A program made the position numbers and the translations under genes. A model generated the notes under the pieces. That model worked only from the letters and a program-made list of their open reading frames with translations. It was not told where the DNA came from and did no database searches. DNA of 64,000 nucleotides from Mucilaginibacter flavus (lineage in GTDB: Bacteria; Bacteroidota; Bacteroidia; Sphingobacteriales; Sphingobacteriaceae): assembly GCF_030409315.1 (NCBI RefSeq), contig NZ_JAUFPS010000097.1, forward strand, positions 1 to 64,000, given 5' to 3'. Of the stretch, positions 34,765-45,200 are shown one piece after another. Within the stretch, counting starts at the first letter, position 1. Every line of letters begins with the position of its first letter.

Positions 34765-37326
34765 TTAAAATCTAAAATTTAAAGAGAAATAAGGATACCA
34801 ACCTTCTTCCGAATGCCCTGCTAATAGCTGCACAACTGTTAAGCCTGCCGGTTCAAAATACAAACCACCGCCAACACCGTTGTGCCACTTGTCTGAGTTT
34901 TCTTCCTTAATCCATACCCGGCCGGTATCGTAAAAGCCCATCAGGCCCAGTTCGCCGGGGAGTATATAGCTTGATATATTGGTTAACCTGATGCGGGTTT
35001 CGAAGTTATTGTAAGCCATATGCTGGCCGGCAAACCTAAACTGCCTGTAACCTAATAAATTGCCTTCGCCACCTAAAAATAACGATTGGTAAAATGCAGA
35101 TTTACCTGCGGTTACACCACCGCCAATCCTATCTGCTAAAACCACAGCGCTACCTAAGCTTTGGTAAACACCAAACTCGGGAATAACCTGCAGGTATGAT
35201 TTTGAATTGTTATTTAAACCTGCATAGCCCTGTACTTTAACGTTTAGGTAAGTACCAGATGTTGGCAGCATTTTATTATTGCGCTTATCATTGATGAATA
35301 CCGCTACAACACCGGCATGCACTTTGGCTTTATCTACCGTTAGGCTATCGTACGATTTAATGAGCGATGTGTTATTAATAAAGCGTCCCACATTATCTTC
35401 GGCATTATAGTGGTAGTATTGCAATGATGGCCCTATGCTAAAGCTGGTGCCTTTAGCACCTTTCCACCTAAAGGCAGGATCAAGCTGATAGGTATTAAAG
35501 CGCGTACGATAATAACGTACGTAATCGCCGCTTTTATCAAATTGGGTTTCGTTGCCGCGGCCAAAAAAGTTGATAGTATTATCAGGAGCTTTTATCACGG
35601 CGTTTATGGTAAAATCTGCCGGACCAAACGCATGAATCCACTCGCCGGTATAATTTAGGCTGAACGCCTTGGTTGAAAACGAATGGCTGATCAGCAACTG
35701 CTGCATATCATTATAAGGCAGCTTTCTGAAGCCATTTTGGTGTGTAAACCTAAAGCCCGCGCCAAATATAAAACCGTCATCTTTGTTAAGGCCCACATCA
35801 ACCAAAGGCATCCAAACACTGATAGGATTAACGGGTAGATAGGCGGTGTTTGCACTATCCTTTGATAAGTGTACACTTACGTTTTGTTGATCACCGGTAA
35901 CCTGTATATCATCACCACGATCATAAATAGCAACCTTGTTTTTGGATTTTACAATGTTGTACTCTTTATGGCCAAGGCTATCCACAAAACGTAGTTTGAT
36001 AGGAGAGGACTGGTTATTTAATATCACCCTGTCGCTTCCTTCACCGGTGTAAATCCTGATCTCTTTGGTAATTGCAGGATCAAAATTGGCGTTGATGATA
36101 GTATCCTTAACGTTGCCGCTTTTGGTAATTTTGTTAATGGCTATGTTTAAACCATCGCCGGGAGCATCAGTTATGCTGATCTGCTCATTTTTATTACTGG
36201 TATGGATGTCAATTATCCGGTTGATGAAACGGTAATAATAATCCATCGCTGCCGGGATGTTAGCGCGCCTTTCTTTAAGCTGTTTAAAAAGTTCATCATG
36301 CCTTAGCTTATAAGCTGATGCCGGTAAACGTTTAAGACCTTGCTCTAACACATCATCTGTTTCAACAGCCACAAAATCATTTACAATTTTCATCCAGTCT
36401 TTGTAACTCATTCGTGCCGACGGATAACGGTCAAGGAAAACGGCGGTCCACAAAGAAAATCTCACATCGTTTATTTCGCCGCCATAGCCTTGTAAATAAG
36501 GAACAAGCCATTGGCTTGATGCAAGACTTGGCAACACACCCTGGTTAATGTAAAAAGCCTGGTCGCGGTCGCGTGGAACAGCGGTATAAACTTTTTTACC
36601 ATCCTCTTTATCTTTGGTAAAACGCCAGTTATCATCATGTCTGTCCCAATCGCCAACCAGCAGGTCGAGGCAGCGTGCGGTTAACCAGGCATGGCTATCA
36701 AATGAATTATCGTTATCGTCATAAAGGTCCTGCATTACATCCTGCACATTTTTTGATTTGCCGGTTGGTTCCCGCTCCTCAAACAAACACACCTTGCCCG
36801 CAAACGTAGCGTTGTATTTACCCAGGTTTTTATCGCCCGATACTACACCTATAATGGGGCTAGCATGCGGCACGCCTGCTGCAATAGCCAACGGCGGCAC
36901 TATAAGCGCCGAGAAGGGATGTTGCGCGCTCATGGCATCAAGCTCCCAATCGGCAGCGAAGGTTTGTCTTAGTTGCACAGGCAGGGTTTTAGATGGATCT
37001 TTCTCTACGCTTCGCAATACCCATTCTTTGCCGGTAGGGTCAATCATTCTTAAGGATGTGGTTTGAAAACCACCGCCCAATTGTTCGGGCGTAAGGCCCC
37101 CCTGTAGTTGAGAAATGCGCAGAACAGGAAGTTTGGTAAGGGTGCTCCACTCTTTACGGTAATTTTCACCAAATAACCAGCGGTGAATACCTGTTACTTT
37201 ATCATACTGAGGATGCACCCGCACTTCAACACTGTCCTGGGGTATATAGCCGGCTATAGGACCGTCCTGTGCTTTGGCAGCTGCAGATAAAAGACCAATT
37301 GTTAAAACAAGTAAAGTTTTTTTCAT
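34765..37326 (-). CDS. Outer-membrane beta-barrel protein (BamA/TamA-like) with an N-terminal kinase-like domain
   Basis: From ATG 37326 (MKKTLLVLTIGLLSAAAKAQ signal peptide) the product has 853 residues. The C-terminal part, about residues 500-853, is a beta-barrel of the surface-antigen/BamA class, ending in the aromatic signature SLNFRF. The N-terminal part contains GDWDRHDDNW (225-234) and RDRDQAF (252-258). These resemble the catalytic loop (GDxDRHxxN) and metal-binding segment of Fam20/HipA/PI4K-type kinases, with WVLRSVEKD (residues about 102-110) as a possible ATP-lysine strand. Kinase activity is inferred from motifs only. In relatives the barrel is often fused to a phosphoesterase, so a phospho-substrate theme is plausible. 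It is a single gene. Confidence 0.72.
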   Translation of the reverse strand: MKKTLLVLTIGLLSAAAKAQDGPIAGYIPQDSVEVRVHPQYDKVTGIHRWLFGENYRKEWSTLTKLPVLRISQLQGGLTPEQLGGGFQTTSLRMIDPTGKEWVLRSVEKDPSKTLPVQLRQTFAADWELDAMSAQHPFSALIVPPLAIAAGVPHASPIIGVVSGDKNLGKYNATFAGKVCLFEEREPTGKSKNVQDVMQDLYDDNDNSFDSHAWLTARCLDLLVGDWDRHDDNWRFTKDKEDGKKVYTAVPRDRDQAFYINQGVLPSLASSQWLVPYLQGYGGEINDVRFSLWTAVFLDRYPSARMSYKDWMKIVNDFVAVETDDVLEQGLKRLPASAYKLRHDELFKQLKERRANIPAAMDYYYRFINRIIDIHTSNKNEQISITDAPGDGLNIAINKITKSGNVKDTIINANFDPAITKEIRIYTGEGSDRVILNNQSSPIKLRFVDSLGHKEYNIVKSKNKVAIYDRGDDIQVTGDQQNVSVHLSKDSANTAYLPVNPISVWMPLVDVGLNKDDGFIFGAGFRFTHQNGFRKLPYNDMQQLLISHSFSTKAFSLNYTGEWIHAFGPADFTINAVIKAPDNTINFFGRGNETQFDKSGDYVRYYRTRFNTYQLDPAFRWKGAKGTSFSIGPSLQYYHYNAEDNVGRFINNTSLIKSYDSLTVDKAKVHAGVVAVFINDKRNNKMLPTSGTYLNVKVQGYAGLNNNSKSYLQVIPEFGVYQSLGSAVVLADRIGGGVTAGKSAFYQSLFLGGEGNLLGYRQFRFAGQHMAYNNFETRIRLTNISSYILPGELGLMGFYDTGRVWIKEENSDKWHNGVGGGLYFEPAGLTVVQLLAGHSEEGWYPYFSLNFRF

Positions 37327-37641
37327 GTGGTATAGGTTGATTATATGTAATATCAAATAGTTTTTTGCTTATACCATAATATAGCATAGGCTTTTCAAAA
37401 TCAAGGCAATTTCGCAACACCCATTTGTGTATAAAGATAAAGGCTGCCTGCCATATATTTATATACCGTATACTAAACTTATGCCGTTTTGTATTTTGCA
37501 GTAAATCAGTTCTTTAAGCATTTGAGACTTTGATGTTATTTCGATATGTCGTTTTTTTTGGCAAAAAGACGATATATCGTCACCATTTTACGGTAGCGGG
37601 TAAATAGATTATAGGTAATTACAAGATGTAGAGCTGTAAAA
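37327..37641. other. Spacer with a 14-bp perfect palindrome
   Basis: No gene is seen. GACGATATATCGTC (37568-37581) is a perfect palindrome, and TCGATATGTCG 25 bases upstream is a partial copy, suggesting a protein-binding site. The rest is AT-rich. Confidence 0.4.
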
Positions 37642-37905
37642 CTATGCCCTGGCAATTAACAACATTGCTTCCTCGCGCGATTTATTTTCAATAGCCATCA
37701 CAAACTCTATTGGGCCGCCGCCCTTGCCGCAGCCAAAGCATTGAAACTGGTTTTTCTCTGGTGACACCATTAATGACGTAGCAAGATCTTTATGAAATGG
37801 GCAACGGCCTTTTAAGTTGCGGCGACTTTGCTCTAACAAAATATATTTGGAAACAATTTTAACAAGATCAACTTGCGCGGATAAAATATTCTGATCTGAA
37901 GACAT
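37642..37905 (-). CDS. Stand-alone CHC2-type zinc finger protein
   Basis: The 87-residue product matches the N-terminal zinc-binding domain of DnaG primase (VDLVKIVSKYILLEQSRRN, then CPFHKD, then FQCFGCGKGGGPIEFVM). It ends there, with no TOPRIM or helicase-binding domain. All four metal ligands (Cys, His, Cys, Cys) are present. Neighbouring sequence shows no primase remnant. It may be a small DNA-binding accessory or a relic of a mobile element. Confidence 0.8.
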   Translation of the reverse strand: MSSDQNILSAQVDLVKIVSKYILLEQSRRNLKGRCPFHKDLATSLMVSPEKNQFQCFGCGKGGGPIEFVMAIENKSREEAMLLIARA

Positions 37906-38076
37906 GTTATTTTTATACTTTTTAACCCGCCCGGGCAGGAGGGGCGAAAATAATATATAGCTGGAGGCTATAAAATAGGAAATTGAAATTGTGGAAAACT
38001 ATTAAACCCACACATAAAAGGCGTAATAATTTTACACAATAACTACAGTTAGAAAGTTTTTTTTGTATCATTACAA

Positions 38077-38706
38077 ATGCGATTTTACACCGGGTGCTGC
38101 TCCCTGATGCTCATCTTATTTTCAATTGTTAATCCGGATAAAACCGTTGCTGCCCCAATTTTGGCAGCCAAGGTGAAGGCCGTAAACAAATCCAGGAAAC
38201 ATAAAGCTGCCGACAGTATCAGTATCCTAACCGGTGATACTTTACCAGAAGACCTCATCTCTTTTGCGCGTACGCTAACCGGTATTAATTACAGGTACGG
38301 CTCAACCAATCCGCTCAGGGGCTTTGATTGTTCGGGCTTTGTAAACTACGTTTTTAATCATTTTGACATTGCCGTTCCGCGCAGTTCCGGAGATTTTTTA
38401 TCTGCCGGGCATGTGGTTGATTTGAAAGACGCCAAACCAGGCGACTTGATCTTATTTACCGGAACAGGTGGCGGTGGCCGTAAAAGGCATAAAAGACATT
38501 CGGGCGCGGTAGGTCATATCGGCATTATGATATCTTCTATTGATGAGGGCTTTAAATTTATTCATTCTACATCGGGCGCGGCAAACGGAGTTACCGAAAC
38601 CGAATTAAATGATTATTATATGGGCCGGTTTGTGAAAATTATCCGCGTATTCTCCCAAAACGACGAGGCCGCTACTCCGGCAGCTGCCGATCTTTCCAGC
38701 TTATAA
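38077..38706 (+). CDS. NlpC/P60 family cell-wall hydrolase
   Basis: The 209-residue product has an N-terminal signal segment and an NlpC/P60 domain. The catalytic Cys lies in PLRGFDCSGFVNYVF and the His in GAVGHIGIMIS, followed by IHSTSG. It is expected to cut gamma-D-Glu-diamino acid bonds in peptidoglycan peptides. A Gly/Lys/His-rich insert (GGGGRKRHKRHSG) sits before the catalytic His. Confidence 0.87.
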   Translation: MRFYTGCCSLMLILFSIVNPDKTVAAPILAAKVKAVNKSRKHKAADSISILTGDTLPEDLISFARTLTGINYRYGSTNPLRGFDCSGFVNYVFNHFDIAVPRSSGDFLSAGHVVDLKDAKPGDLILFTGTGGGGRKRHKRHSGAVGHIGIMISSIDEGFKFIHSTSGAANGVTETELNDYYMGRFVKIIRVFSQNDEAATPAAADLSSL

Positions 38707-38810
38707 TTTAAGGTTACAGGTTTTCAACAACGTAGGCGATGATGAAATTCATTCGCTAAATTTGGGCTGATTTCTGTTTTGGGCAGAGGTTTTATTAAAA
38801 AGGTAAGCGC

Positions 38811-40919
38811 ATGGTGTTGGAGCCTATTCAGGAACTCATTATTAAATTTATTGAAAATACCAACAGGCCTATATTCCTTACGGGAAAGGCCGGTACCGGT
38901 AAAACTACTTTTCTTCGCTATATAAGATCAAACACCACTAAAAATCTGGCTGTTGTTGCGCCTACCGCTGTAGCTGCAATTAACGCGGGTGGGGTAACAA
39001 TTCATTCGTTTTTCCAGGTACCTTTCGGTCCGCAGGCACCTGCCACAACCTCACAAGAACTAAATGACCTTGCCCCACGGCAAATTAGCCAGGAAAAAGA
39101 TAAGGTTTTAAAATACCTTGATCTGCTCATTATTGATGAGATTAGTATGGTGCGTGCAGATACGCTGGATTATATTGATTCGGTACTGCGGCAGGCCAAA
39201 GGATCAAATCGGCCGTTTGGAGGAGTGCAGCTGTTAATGATAGGCGATCTTTTTCAATTGCCGCCCGTTTATGAAAAGGACTGGCCGGTATTAAGGAATT
39301 TTTATACTGGTCCGTATTTTTTTGACAGCCTCGCGTTTAAAAAGTTCCCGGTACTCACCTTTGAACTTACACAGGTATACCGCCAAAAAGACCCTGTATT
39401 TGTCGAAATTCTGAATAATATCAGGAATGGTTATGCCGCCAATGAACTTTTAAACAAGTTAAATGAGCGTTTTGATACCAACCTAAACGCCAATTGGTTA
39501 AAAGATTATGTAACACTATCTACCCACAACAGGTTGGTTAACGATATCAACCAGCAAAGGTTGGAGGAGTTAGCGGGTGATGCTTTTACTTTCAAAGCGG
39601 TGATTACCGGCGACTTTCCTAAAGAGGGCTATCCCGCCGAAGAGGAACTGATACTTAAAGTTGGTGCCCAGGTGATGTTTATTAAAAATGATAGCTCGGG
39701 CAAAAAACAATATTACAACGGTCGTACCGGCAGGATCACTACTATTGGTCCGGGAAGTATCCGCCTAAGCTTTTTGGATGATGGATCGGAGTTTGAGGTT
39801 GTGCCGGAGATTTGGCAAAATGTGAAGTACGCGCTGTCTGAAACGGATCAAAAAGTAAATGAAACTAATAACGGATCTTTCAGTCAATACCCGCTTAGGC
39901 TGGCCTGGGCCATTACCATTCACAAAAGCCAGGGTTTAACGTTTGAAAAGGCGGTAATTGATGTTGACGCCGCGTTTGCCTTCGGCCAAGCCTATGTGGC
40001 GCTGAGCCGGTGCCGTACATTGGAAGGGATGATCCTGAAATCGCCGGTACGGCCGGAGAATATCCGGACCGACCCCGAAATCATTCGCTTTATGCAAAAT
40101 GCCGGTAATCAAATGCCTGATGAGCAACTGTTGCAAACAACCATTCATGATATTGAAGCAGAAGAGTTAGCCGATATCTTTGATTTTTCGATGCAGACGG
40201 GCGGCTGGAAACAGCTTAAACCCATTTTATTGGAAAAGGAAGCAAAAGATAGCCCGTTAAGCAACCAGGTACAGCAAACGGAAGTAGTTCTATTGCAGGA
40301 GATCAAAGCAATAGGAGATAGGTTTATCAGGAAGGAGTTATCTGCTTTACCTAAAGATGAGCCTATATGGAGCAATACCGCCTTTACAGCTAGGTTAAAA
40401 AACGCCGCCGCCTATTTTGTAGCAAAATTGAACATCTTCGCTACAGCGATTAACGGATTTTACACGGCCAAAAATCCAAATGATTTGCCGGCCGAATTTT
40501 ATGACAGCCTTAATTATTTGATGGTTAATTTAAAGGCGAAGACTGCCGCTTTTATTCGTATGCCCATAGCATCGGCAACTGCTGATGTTTTATCGTCGGT
40601 TAAGGAAGCAGGCATCAGCTATAAACCAATTTATAAAAACTGGAATGCCAAAGAGTTGCCTAAAGAAAAGGAAATTGTAAATCCCGAGCTTTATAAACAG
40701 TTACTTAACTGGCGCAAGGAAACCAGCACGCAACGCAAAATATTGGAACATACGCTGGTATCAGAAAACATGCTCAGGGATATTACCGCGAAATTACCAC
40801 GCACGTTAAACCAGCTTTCGCAGGTGAAAAGTTTTGGCGATGCAAAGGCAACAGATTTTGGCGATCAGATCCTGAAATTGATCAGAACTTACCTGGGTGA
40901 GGGCGATCTGTTTTCTTAA
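38811..40919 (+). CDS. Pif1-like SF1B helicase with C-terminal HRDC domain
   Basis: The 702-residue product has Walker A GKAGTGKTTF (residues about 25-34), Walker B LLIIDEISMV, the later motif AWAITIHKSQGLTF and VALSRCRT. These place it in the Pif1/RecD-like SF1B family. The last 80 residues (LLNWRKETSTQRKILEH to QILKLIRTYLGE) match an HRDC nucleic-acid-binding domain. It is likely a 5'-3' DNA helicase in repair or replication. ATG at 38811 follows an AAGGTAAGC stretch. Confidence 0.87.
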   Translation: MVLEPIQELIIKFIENTNRPIFLTGKAGTGKTTFLRYIRSNTTKNLAVVAPTAVAAINAGGVTIHSFFQVPFGPQAPATTSQELNDLAPRQISQEKDKVLKYLDLLIIDEISMVRADTLDYIDSVLRQAKGSNRPFGGVQLLMIGDLFQLPPVYEKDWPVLRNFYTGPYFFDSLAFKKFPVLTFELTQVYRQKDPVFVEILNNIRNGYAANELLNKLNERFDTNLNANWLKDYVTLSTHNRLVNDINQQRLEELAGDAFTFKAVITGDFPKEGYPAEEELILKVGAQVMFIKNDSSGKKQYYNGRTGRITTIGPGSIRLSFLDDGSEFEVVPEIWQNVKYALSETDQKVNETNNGSFSQYPLRLAWAITIHKSQGLTFEKAVIDVDAAFAFGQAYVALSRCRTLEGMILKSPVRPENIRTDPEIIRFMQNAGNQMPDEQLLQTTIHDIEAEELADIFDFSMQTGGWKQLKPILLEKEAKDSPLSNQVQQTEVVLLQEIKAIGDRFIRKELSALPKDEPIWSNTAFTARLKNAAAYFVAKLNIFATAINGFYTAKNPNDLPAEFYDSLNYLMVNLKAKTAAFIRMPIASATADVLSSVKEAGISYKPIYKNWNAKELPKEKEIVNPELYKQLLNWRKETSTQRKILEHTLVSENMLRDITAKLPRTLNQLSQVKSFGDAKATDFGDQILKLIRTYLGEGDLFS

Positions 40920-40925
40920 AGTGTT

Positions 40926-41147
40926 TTAGTAGCGCGGAATCTCGGGGCCGTTATAAGGATTTTCCAAAGCGTTTTTGATACGTAACAACTGGTGTTTGTG
41001 ACGCCAGTTTTCTGGGTATAAATTCATATTGGTAAGCAATTGTTTAACCCGATCTGCAACGTTGAGTTGTGTTGTGGCACGGTCTAATCGCAGCTCGGCG
41101 GGTAATTGGGTGTTACTGAAATAATCGCTTAATTCCTCAAAAGTCAT
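40926..41147 (-). CDS. Small hypothetical protein (DUF6965-like)
   Basis: The 73-residue product starts MTFEELSDYFSNTQLPAELRLD in parts and has predicted helices. It resembles short Bacteroidota proteins of the DUF6965 type, but I am not certain of the family. It is convergent with the helicase gene, stopping 6 bases after it. Confidence 0.55.
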   Translation of the reverse strand: MTFEELSDYFSNTQLPAELRLDRATTQLNVADRVKQLLTNMNLYPENWRHKHQLLRIKNALENPYNGPEIPRY

Positions 41148-41653
41148 AGAGCAAAGTTAACAAACATTTTATTTTTCTCTTATAAATTCAAACGCCGTGT
41201 AGGGAAGATTTTAAAGATTTGCGTGGTAAAAGGTAGCTCCTACGGAGCAAAAAAAATGAAATATTTGTTCTACAAATAGGTAGCCGCCATGCGGCAATGT
41301 TGTTAAATTAAAGAATTTGAAATGCGCCGATAGGCGCAAAATATCGTTAGTAACGATAAACCCAAATGAAAAGCTTGCCGTTAGGTACGCAACATCGTCA
41401 GTTTCGTACCTAACGGCACGAAGGCTCGGGTACCTGTTCTTTTCTACCGACATTAAACCCCGATGGAGTTCTCTTAACTTAATGACATTGCGTTACCGGG
41501 CAATTTTTTGTTTTATCAAATATTCAATGCCGCATAGCGGCTACCCGTTTGTAGAAATAAATGAACCAGACGAGATGCCGCATCGCGGCTACCTGTTGTG
41601 TGCTCGTTGAAAGATCTCTCTTTATATGAAAATGATAAGAGTGCTTTTACTGA
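41148..41653. repeat. Cluster of REP-like palindromes
   Basis: Within 41236-41595 there are several short palindromes: GCTCCTACGGAGC, GCCGCCATGCGGC, TGCGCCGATAGGCGCA, TATCGTTAGTAACGATA, and 13-bp arms GCCGTTAGGTACG / CGTACCTAACGGC. Three related TGCCGC-AT-GCGGCTACC units include two in the orientation ATGCCGCATNGCGGCTACC. Motifs such as TTTGTAGAAATAAATG and CTACAAATAGGTAGC link them. ORFs crossing this region are artefacts of the repeats. Confidence 0.75.
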
Positions 41654-41685
41654 AACGCCCTGCCATTATTTGGCAAGGCGTTTTT
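41654..41685 (+). terminator. Hairpin terminator
   Basis: Stem AACGCC-TGCC with GGCA-GGCGTT (one mismatch) followed by TTTTT on the plus strand. It lies between the REP cluster and the marR gene. Confidence 0.6.
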
Positions 41686-41706
41686 GGCATTTAAACTATA
41701 TCTTAG

Positions 41707-42186
41707 TTAACCGTTTTCTGAATCTCTTGCCCCATCGGTTTTTGAAACCTTTTTACCGCTCTTTTGCTTTGTTAAATTTTGCATCATGGCTTCGGCTACT
41801 TCTATGAAAACTGATAACTTTTCTTCGCTGATACCGGTGTTTGCCAGTTCGTTTACCTCTTTTACCTTTTTTTCAATGTAAGGAATGGTTTTAAGCGCGG
41901 TTGGCGATAACGAGATGAGGTGCTGTCGCCTGTCGTCGGGGTTAGTCCTTACCATCACTACCTGGTTTTCTTCCATCGAAAATATGATATGCGCTACCCG
42001 CGATTTATCGATATGCAGTAATGCGGCTAATTGATTTTGGGTGATTGGTTGTTTTTGTTTAGCCAGCATAAGTAACACTTCAAAATGGTGGTCTGCCTTT
42101 ATAGAAGATAGCTCCCGGCTGATGTTACGGGTATAAAAATAATTGATCAACCTTAAATTTTGCGATAGCAGTTCTGTGTTCTTCAT
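41707..42186 (-). CDS. MarR-family transcription regulator
   Basis: The 159-residue product has a winged-helix domain with the MarR signature NQLAALLHIDKSRVAHIIFSM followed by the wing TNPDDRRQHLISLSP. It lies 18 bases after the second RND pump gene and is the last gene of the efflux operon, so it probably autoregulates that operon in response to a pump substrate. Confidence 0.88.
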   Translation of the reverse strand: MKNTELLSQNLRLINYFYTRNISRELSSIKADHHFEVLLMLAKQKQPITQNQLAALLHIDKSRVAHIIFSMEENQVVMVRTNPDDRRQHLISLSPTALKTIPYIEKKVKEVNELANTGISEEKLSVFIEVAEAMMQNLTKQKSGKKVSKTDGARDSENG

Positions 42187-42204
42187 CTTTGTTTTGCTAC
42201 AGTG

Positions 42205-45200
42205 TTAATTTGTTTGTCGTGATGCCTTGTATTCATCATGCTGTGCTTTTGCTTCTGCAATATCATATTCCAATTCAGGATCAATGTTTTGTGCTTCCAC
42301 TTTTTTTGCTTTTTCCATCAGTTCTTCATGATGTTCCTGTAAGTAAGCAAGCTGTTTTTTACCGTACGAAAATCGGGTAAACAACACAAAAAGCACGGGC
42401 ACAATAAATATGGAAATGGTAGATGAGGCAATCATTCCCCCTAAAACAGTTACGCCTATGGTGTTACGTGATTCGGCGCCTGCACCGGTGGCTAATACCA
42501 GCGGTAATACACCAAGGATAAACGCGAGTGATGTCATGATGATTGGCCGTAACCTTAGTCGTACGGCTTCTAAGGTCGATTTCACCAGCTCTTCGCCACG
42601 GTCGACCCTTATTTTGGCAAACTCCACAATAAGGATGGCATTTTTTGCCGAGAGACCTATCAGCGTAATTAAACCAATCTGCGCGTAAACATTATTGGTA
42701 ATGGTTGGCACCACAGTAAGTGCCAGGATAGCACCAAAGGCGCTTATAGGCACCGCCAGCATCACCGAAAAGGGTACCGACCAGCTTTCATACAAAGCCG
42801 CCAGGAACAGGAATACGAACATGATAGAGAACATGAAAATGTAAACCGTAGTCGATCCCGCTTTTAACTCCTCGTAACTCAGTCCCGAAAACTCGTAAGT
42901 GTATCCGCGTGGTAATGATTTGGCGGCTAATTCCTTCAAAGCCTCAATGGCCTGTCCGCTGCTGTAGCCGGGTGGGATAGAACCGTCAACTTCGGCCGAA
43001 CGGAAGATGTTAAAGTGAGTGATCAATGGCGCAGCCACAATAGGCTTGTAGCTAATCACCGCGCTTAAAGGCAGCATTTGCCCTGCTGAATTACGCACGT
43101 AATATTTATTCATGTTGGAGATCAGTGCCCGATAGGCAGTATCGGCCTGCACAACTACGTGATAGGTACGGTTATATAAGGTAAAGTTGTTTACAAACAA
43201 ACTCCCCATATAAGCCTGCATGGTAGAGAAAACATCAGATATGTTGATGCCTAACTTCTCGCATTTCTCCCTATCGACATTCAACTGATAGCTTGGTGTA
43301 TGCGCTGAAAAGTAACTGTAAGCACCTGCCGTAGCGGGATTGGCTTTCGCGGCGGCCACAAACTTTTTCACCACTTTTTCAAAGGTGTAAATATCATCGG
43401 TTGAGTTGCCCTGCTCAATTTGCATACTAAAACCGGCAGCCTGACCAATACCTCTGATTGGGGGCGGCTGGGCCACTACCACGTTGGCATTTTTAATACC
43501 TGCTTTGGCTATCTTTTGCTTGATAATATTCATTAATCCCGGTACACGTGTATCGGGTGTAGTACGGTCATCCCAGGGAGTGAGCATGCAAAACATGGAC
43601 CCGTTATTAGAGTTGGCACCACCATTCAGGATATTAAAGCCCGATATAGCCGTATAATGCTGAATGCCCTTTGTGGAAGCCACAATTTTCATCAGCTTGT
43701 TCATTACGGTTACAGACTGGATGGTTGATGAAGCCTCCGGTAATTGGTAAGTTACATACAAGCGCCCGCCATCTTCTGCCGGCACAAACCCAGAGGGCTT
43801 TATTTTAAACAGCAGCACCGTACCTACACAAATACAAACCAACAAAATAACAATATACCGTGCGCCTTTAATGCTTTTGTGTACGCCGTTGGTATATTTA
43901 AAAGTTAGCCGTTCAAAAAAGCGGTTAAAGCCCCTGAAAAATCTATCGAGCCAGTTGGATTTATCGGTAACCGGCTTGGTTGGTTTTAGCAGTAAGGTAC
44001 ACAGCGCCGGCGTTAATGATAGCGCTATGAATGCCGAAAGCATAACCGAAATGGCAATGGTAATAGCAAACTGCTGGTACAAACGCCCAACTATCCCCGG
44101 AATAAAACCTACCGGCACAAACACCGATGCCAGGATCAATGCGATAGCGATCACCGGTGCCGAAATCTCCTTCATGGCATGATACGTAGCCTCTTTGGGC
44201 GACATGTGCTGCTCATCAATATAATGCTGCACCGCCTCAACAACAATAATAGCGTCATCCACCACAATACCTATCGCCAGTACAAAACCAAACATGGTTA
44301 AGGTATTAACAGTAAAGCCCAGCGGTATAAAGAAGATGAAAGTAGCCAATATGGATACCGGGATAGCCAAAATAGGGATAAGCGTTGATCGCCAGTTTTG
44401 CAGGAACAAAAACACCACTATAGCCACCAGTATTAAGGCCTTTATCAGTGTACCTATCACTTCCTGCATCGATACTTTGATAATGGTTACCGATTCAAAA
44501 GGTACCACATAGTCAACATCCTTAGGGAACGATTTTTTTAATTTGGCCAAAGCCGCATATACGTTCTCGGCAGTTTGCAAAGCATTACTTCCTGGCGATT
44601 GATAAATCTGGATGGTGGAGGCCCGGTTGCCATCAACAAAGGCATTGCTTGAGAAGGTAAACTTGCCTAATTCAACGCGGGCTACATCTTTCAGGTGCAC
44701 CAACTCGCTGGTGCCGGGGATGCTTTTCACCACAATGTTTTCATAATCCTTCACCTTACTGATCATCCCGTTAACCAGTATACCCGTTTCATAGGTTTGA
44801 TTGGCATCCTGCGGTGGCGCACCTACAGAGCCAGCGGCCACATAAACGTTTTGGGCATTAAGCGCGGCGGTAACATCGGCAGGTGTTAAACCATAGGATG
44901 CCATTTTATCGGGATTCATCCATATGCGCATACTGAAATTATCTGTACGCGCGCTTACATCGCCTACACCGGGTACACGCAATATGGCATCCTGTATAAA
45001 CGTACTGGTGTAGTTATCTAAAAAGGTAATATTATGGCTGTGCTTTGGAGAGTAAATAGCCACCAGCATCAGCTGATCGGGATTACTGGCACGTACCGTT
45101 AAGCCCAATTTACTTACTACAGATGGCAGGAGCGGGGCGGCGATTCCCACACGGTTTTGTACGTTAAGCGCTGCTATATGCACATTGGTCCCTATTTTAA

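Noticed and set aside
41317..41807. Two plus-strand ORFs over the REP cluster
   Set aside because: They are composed of palindromic repeat units and have no protein-like composition or neighbours.
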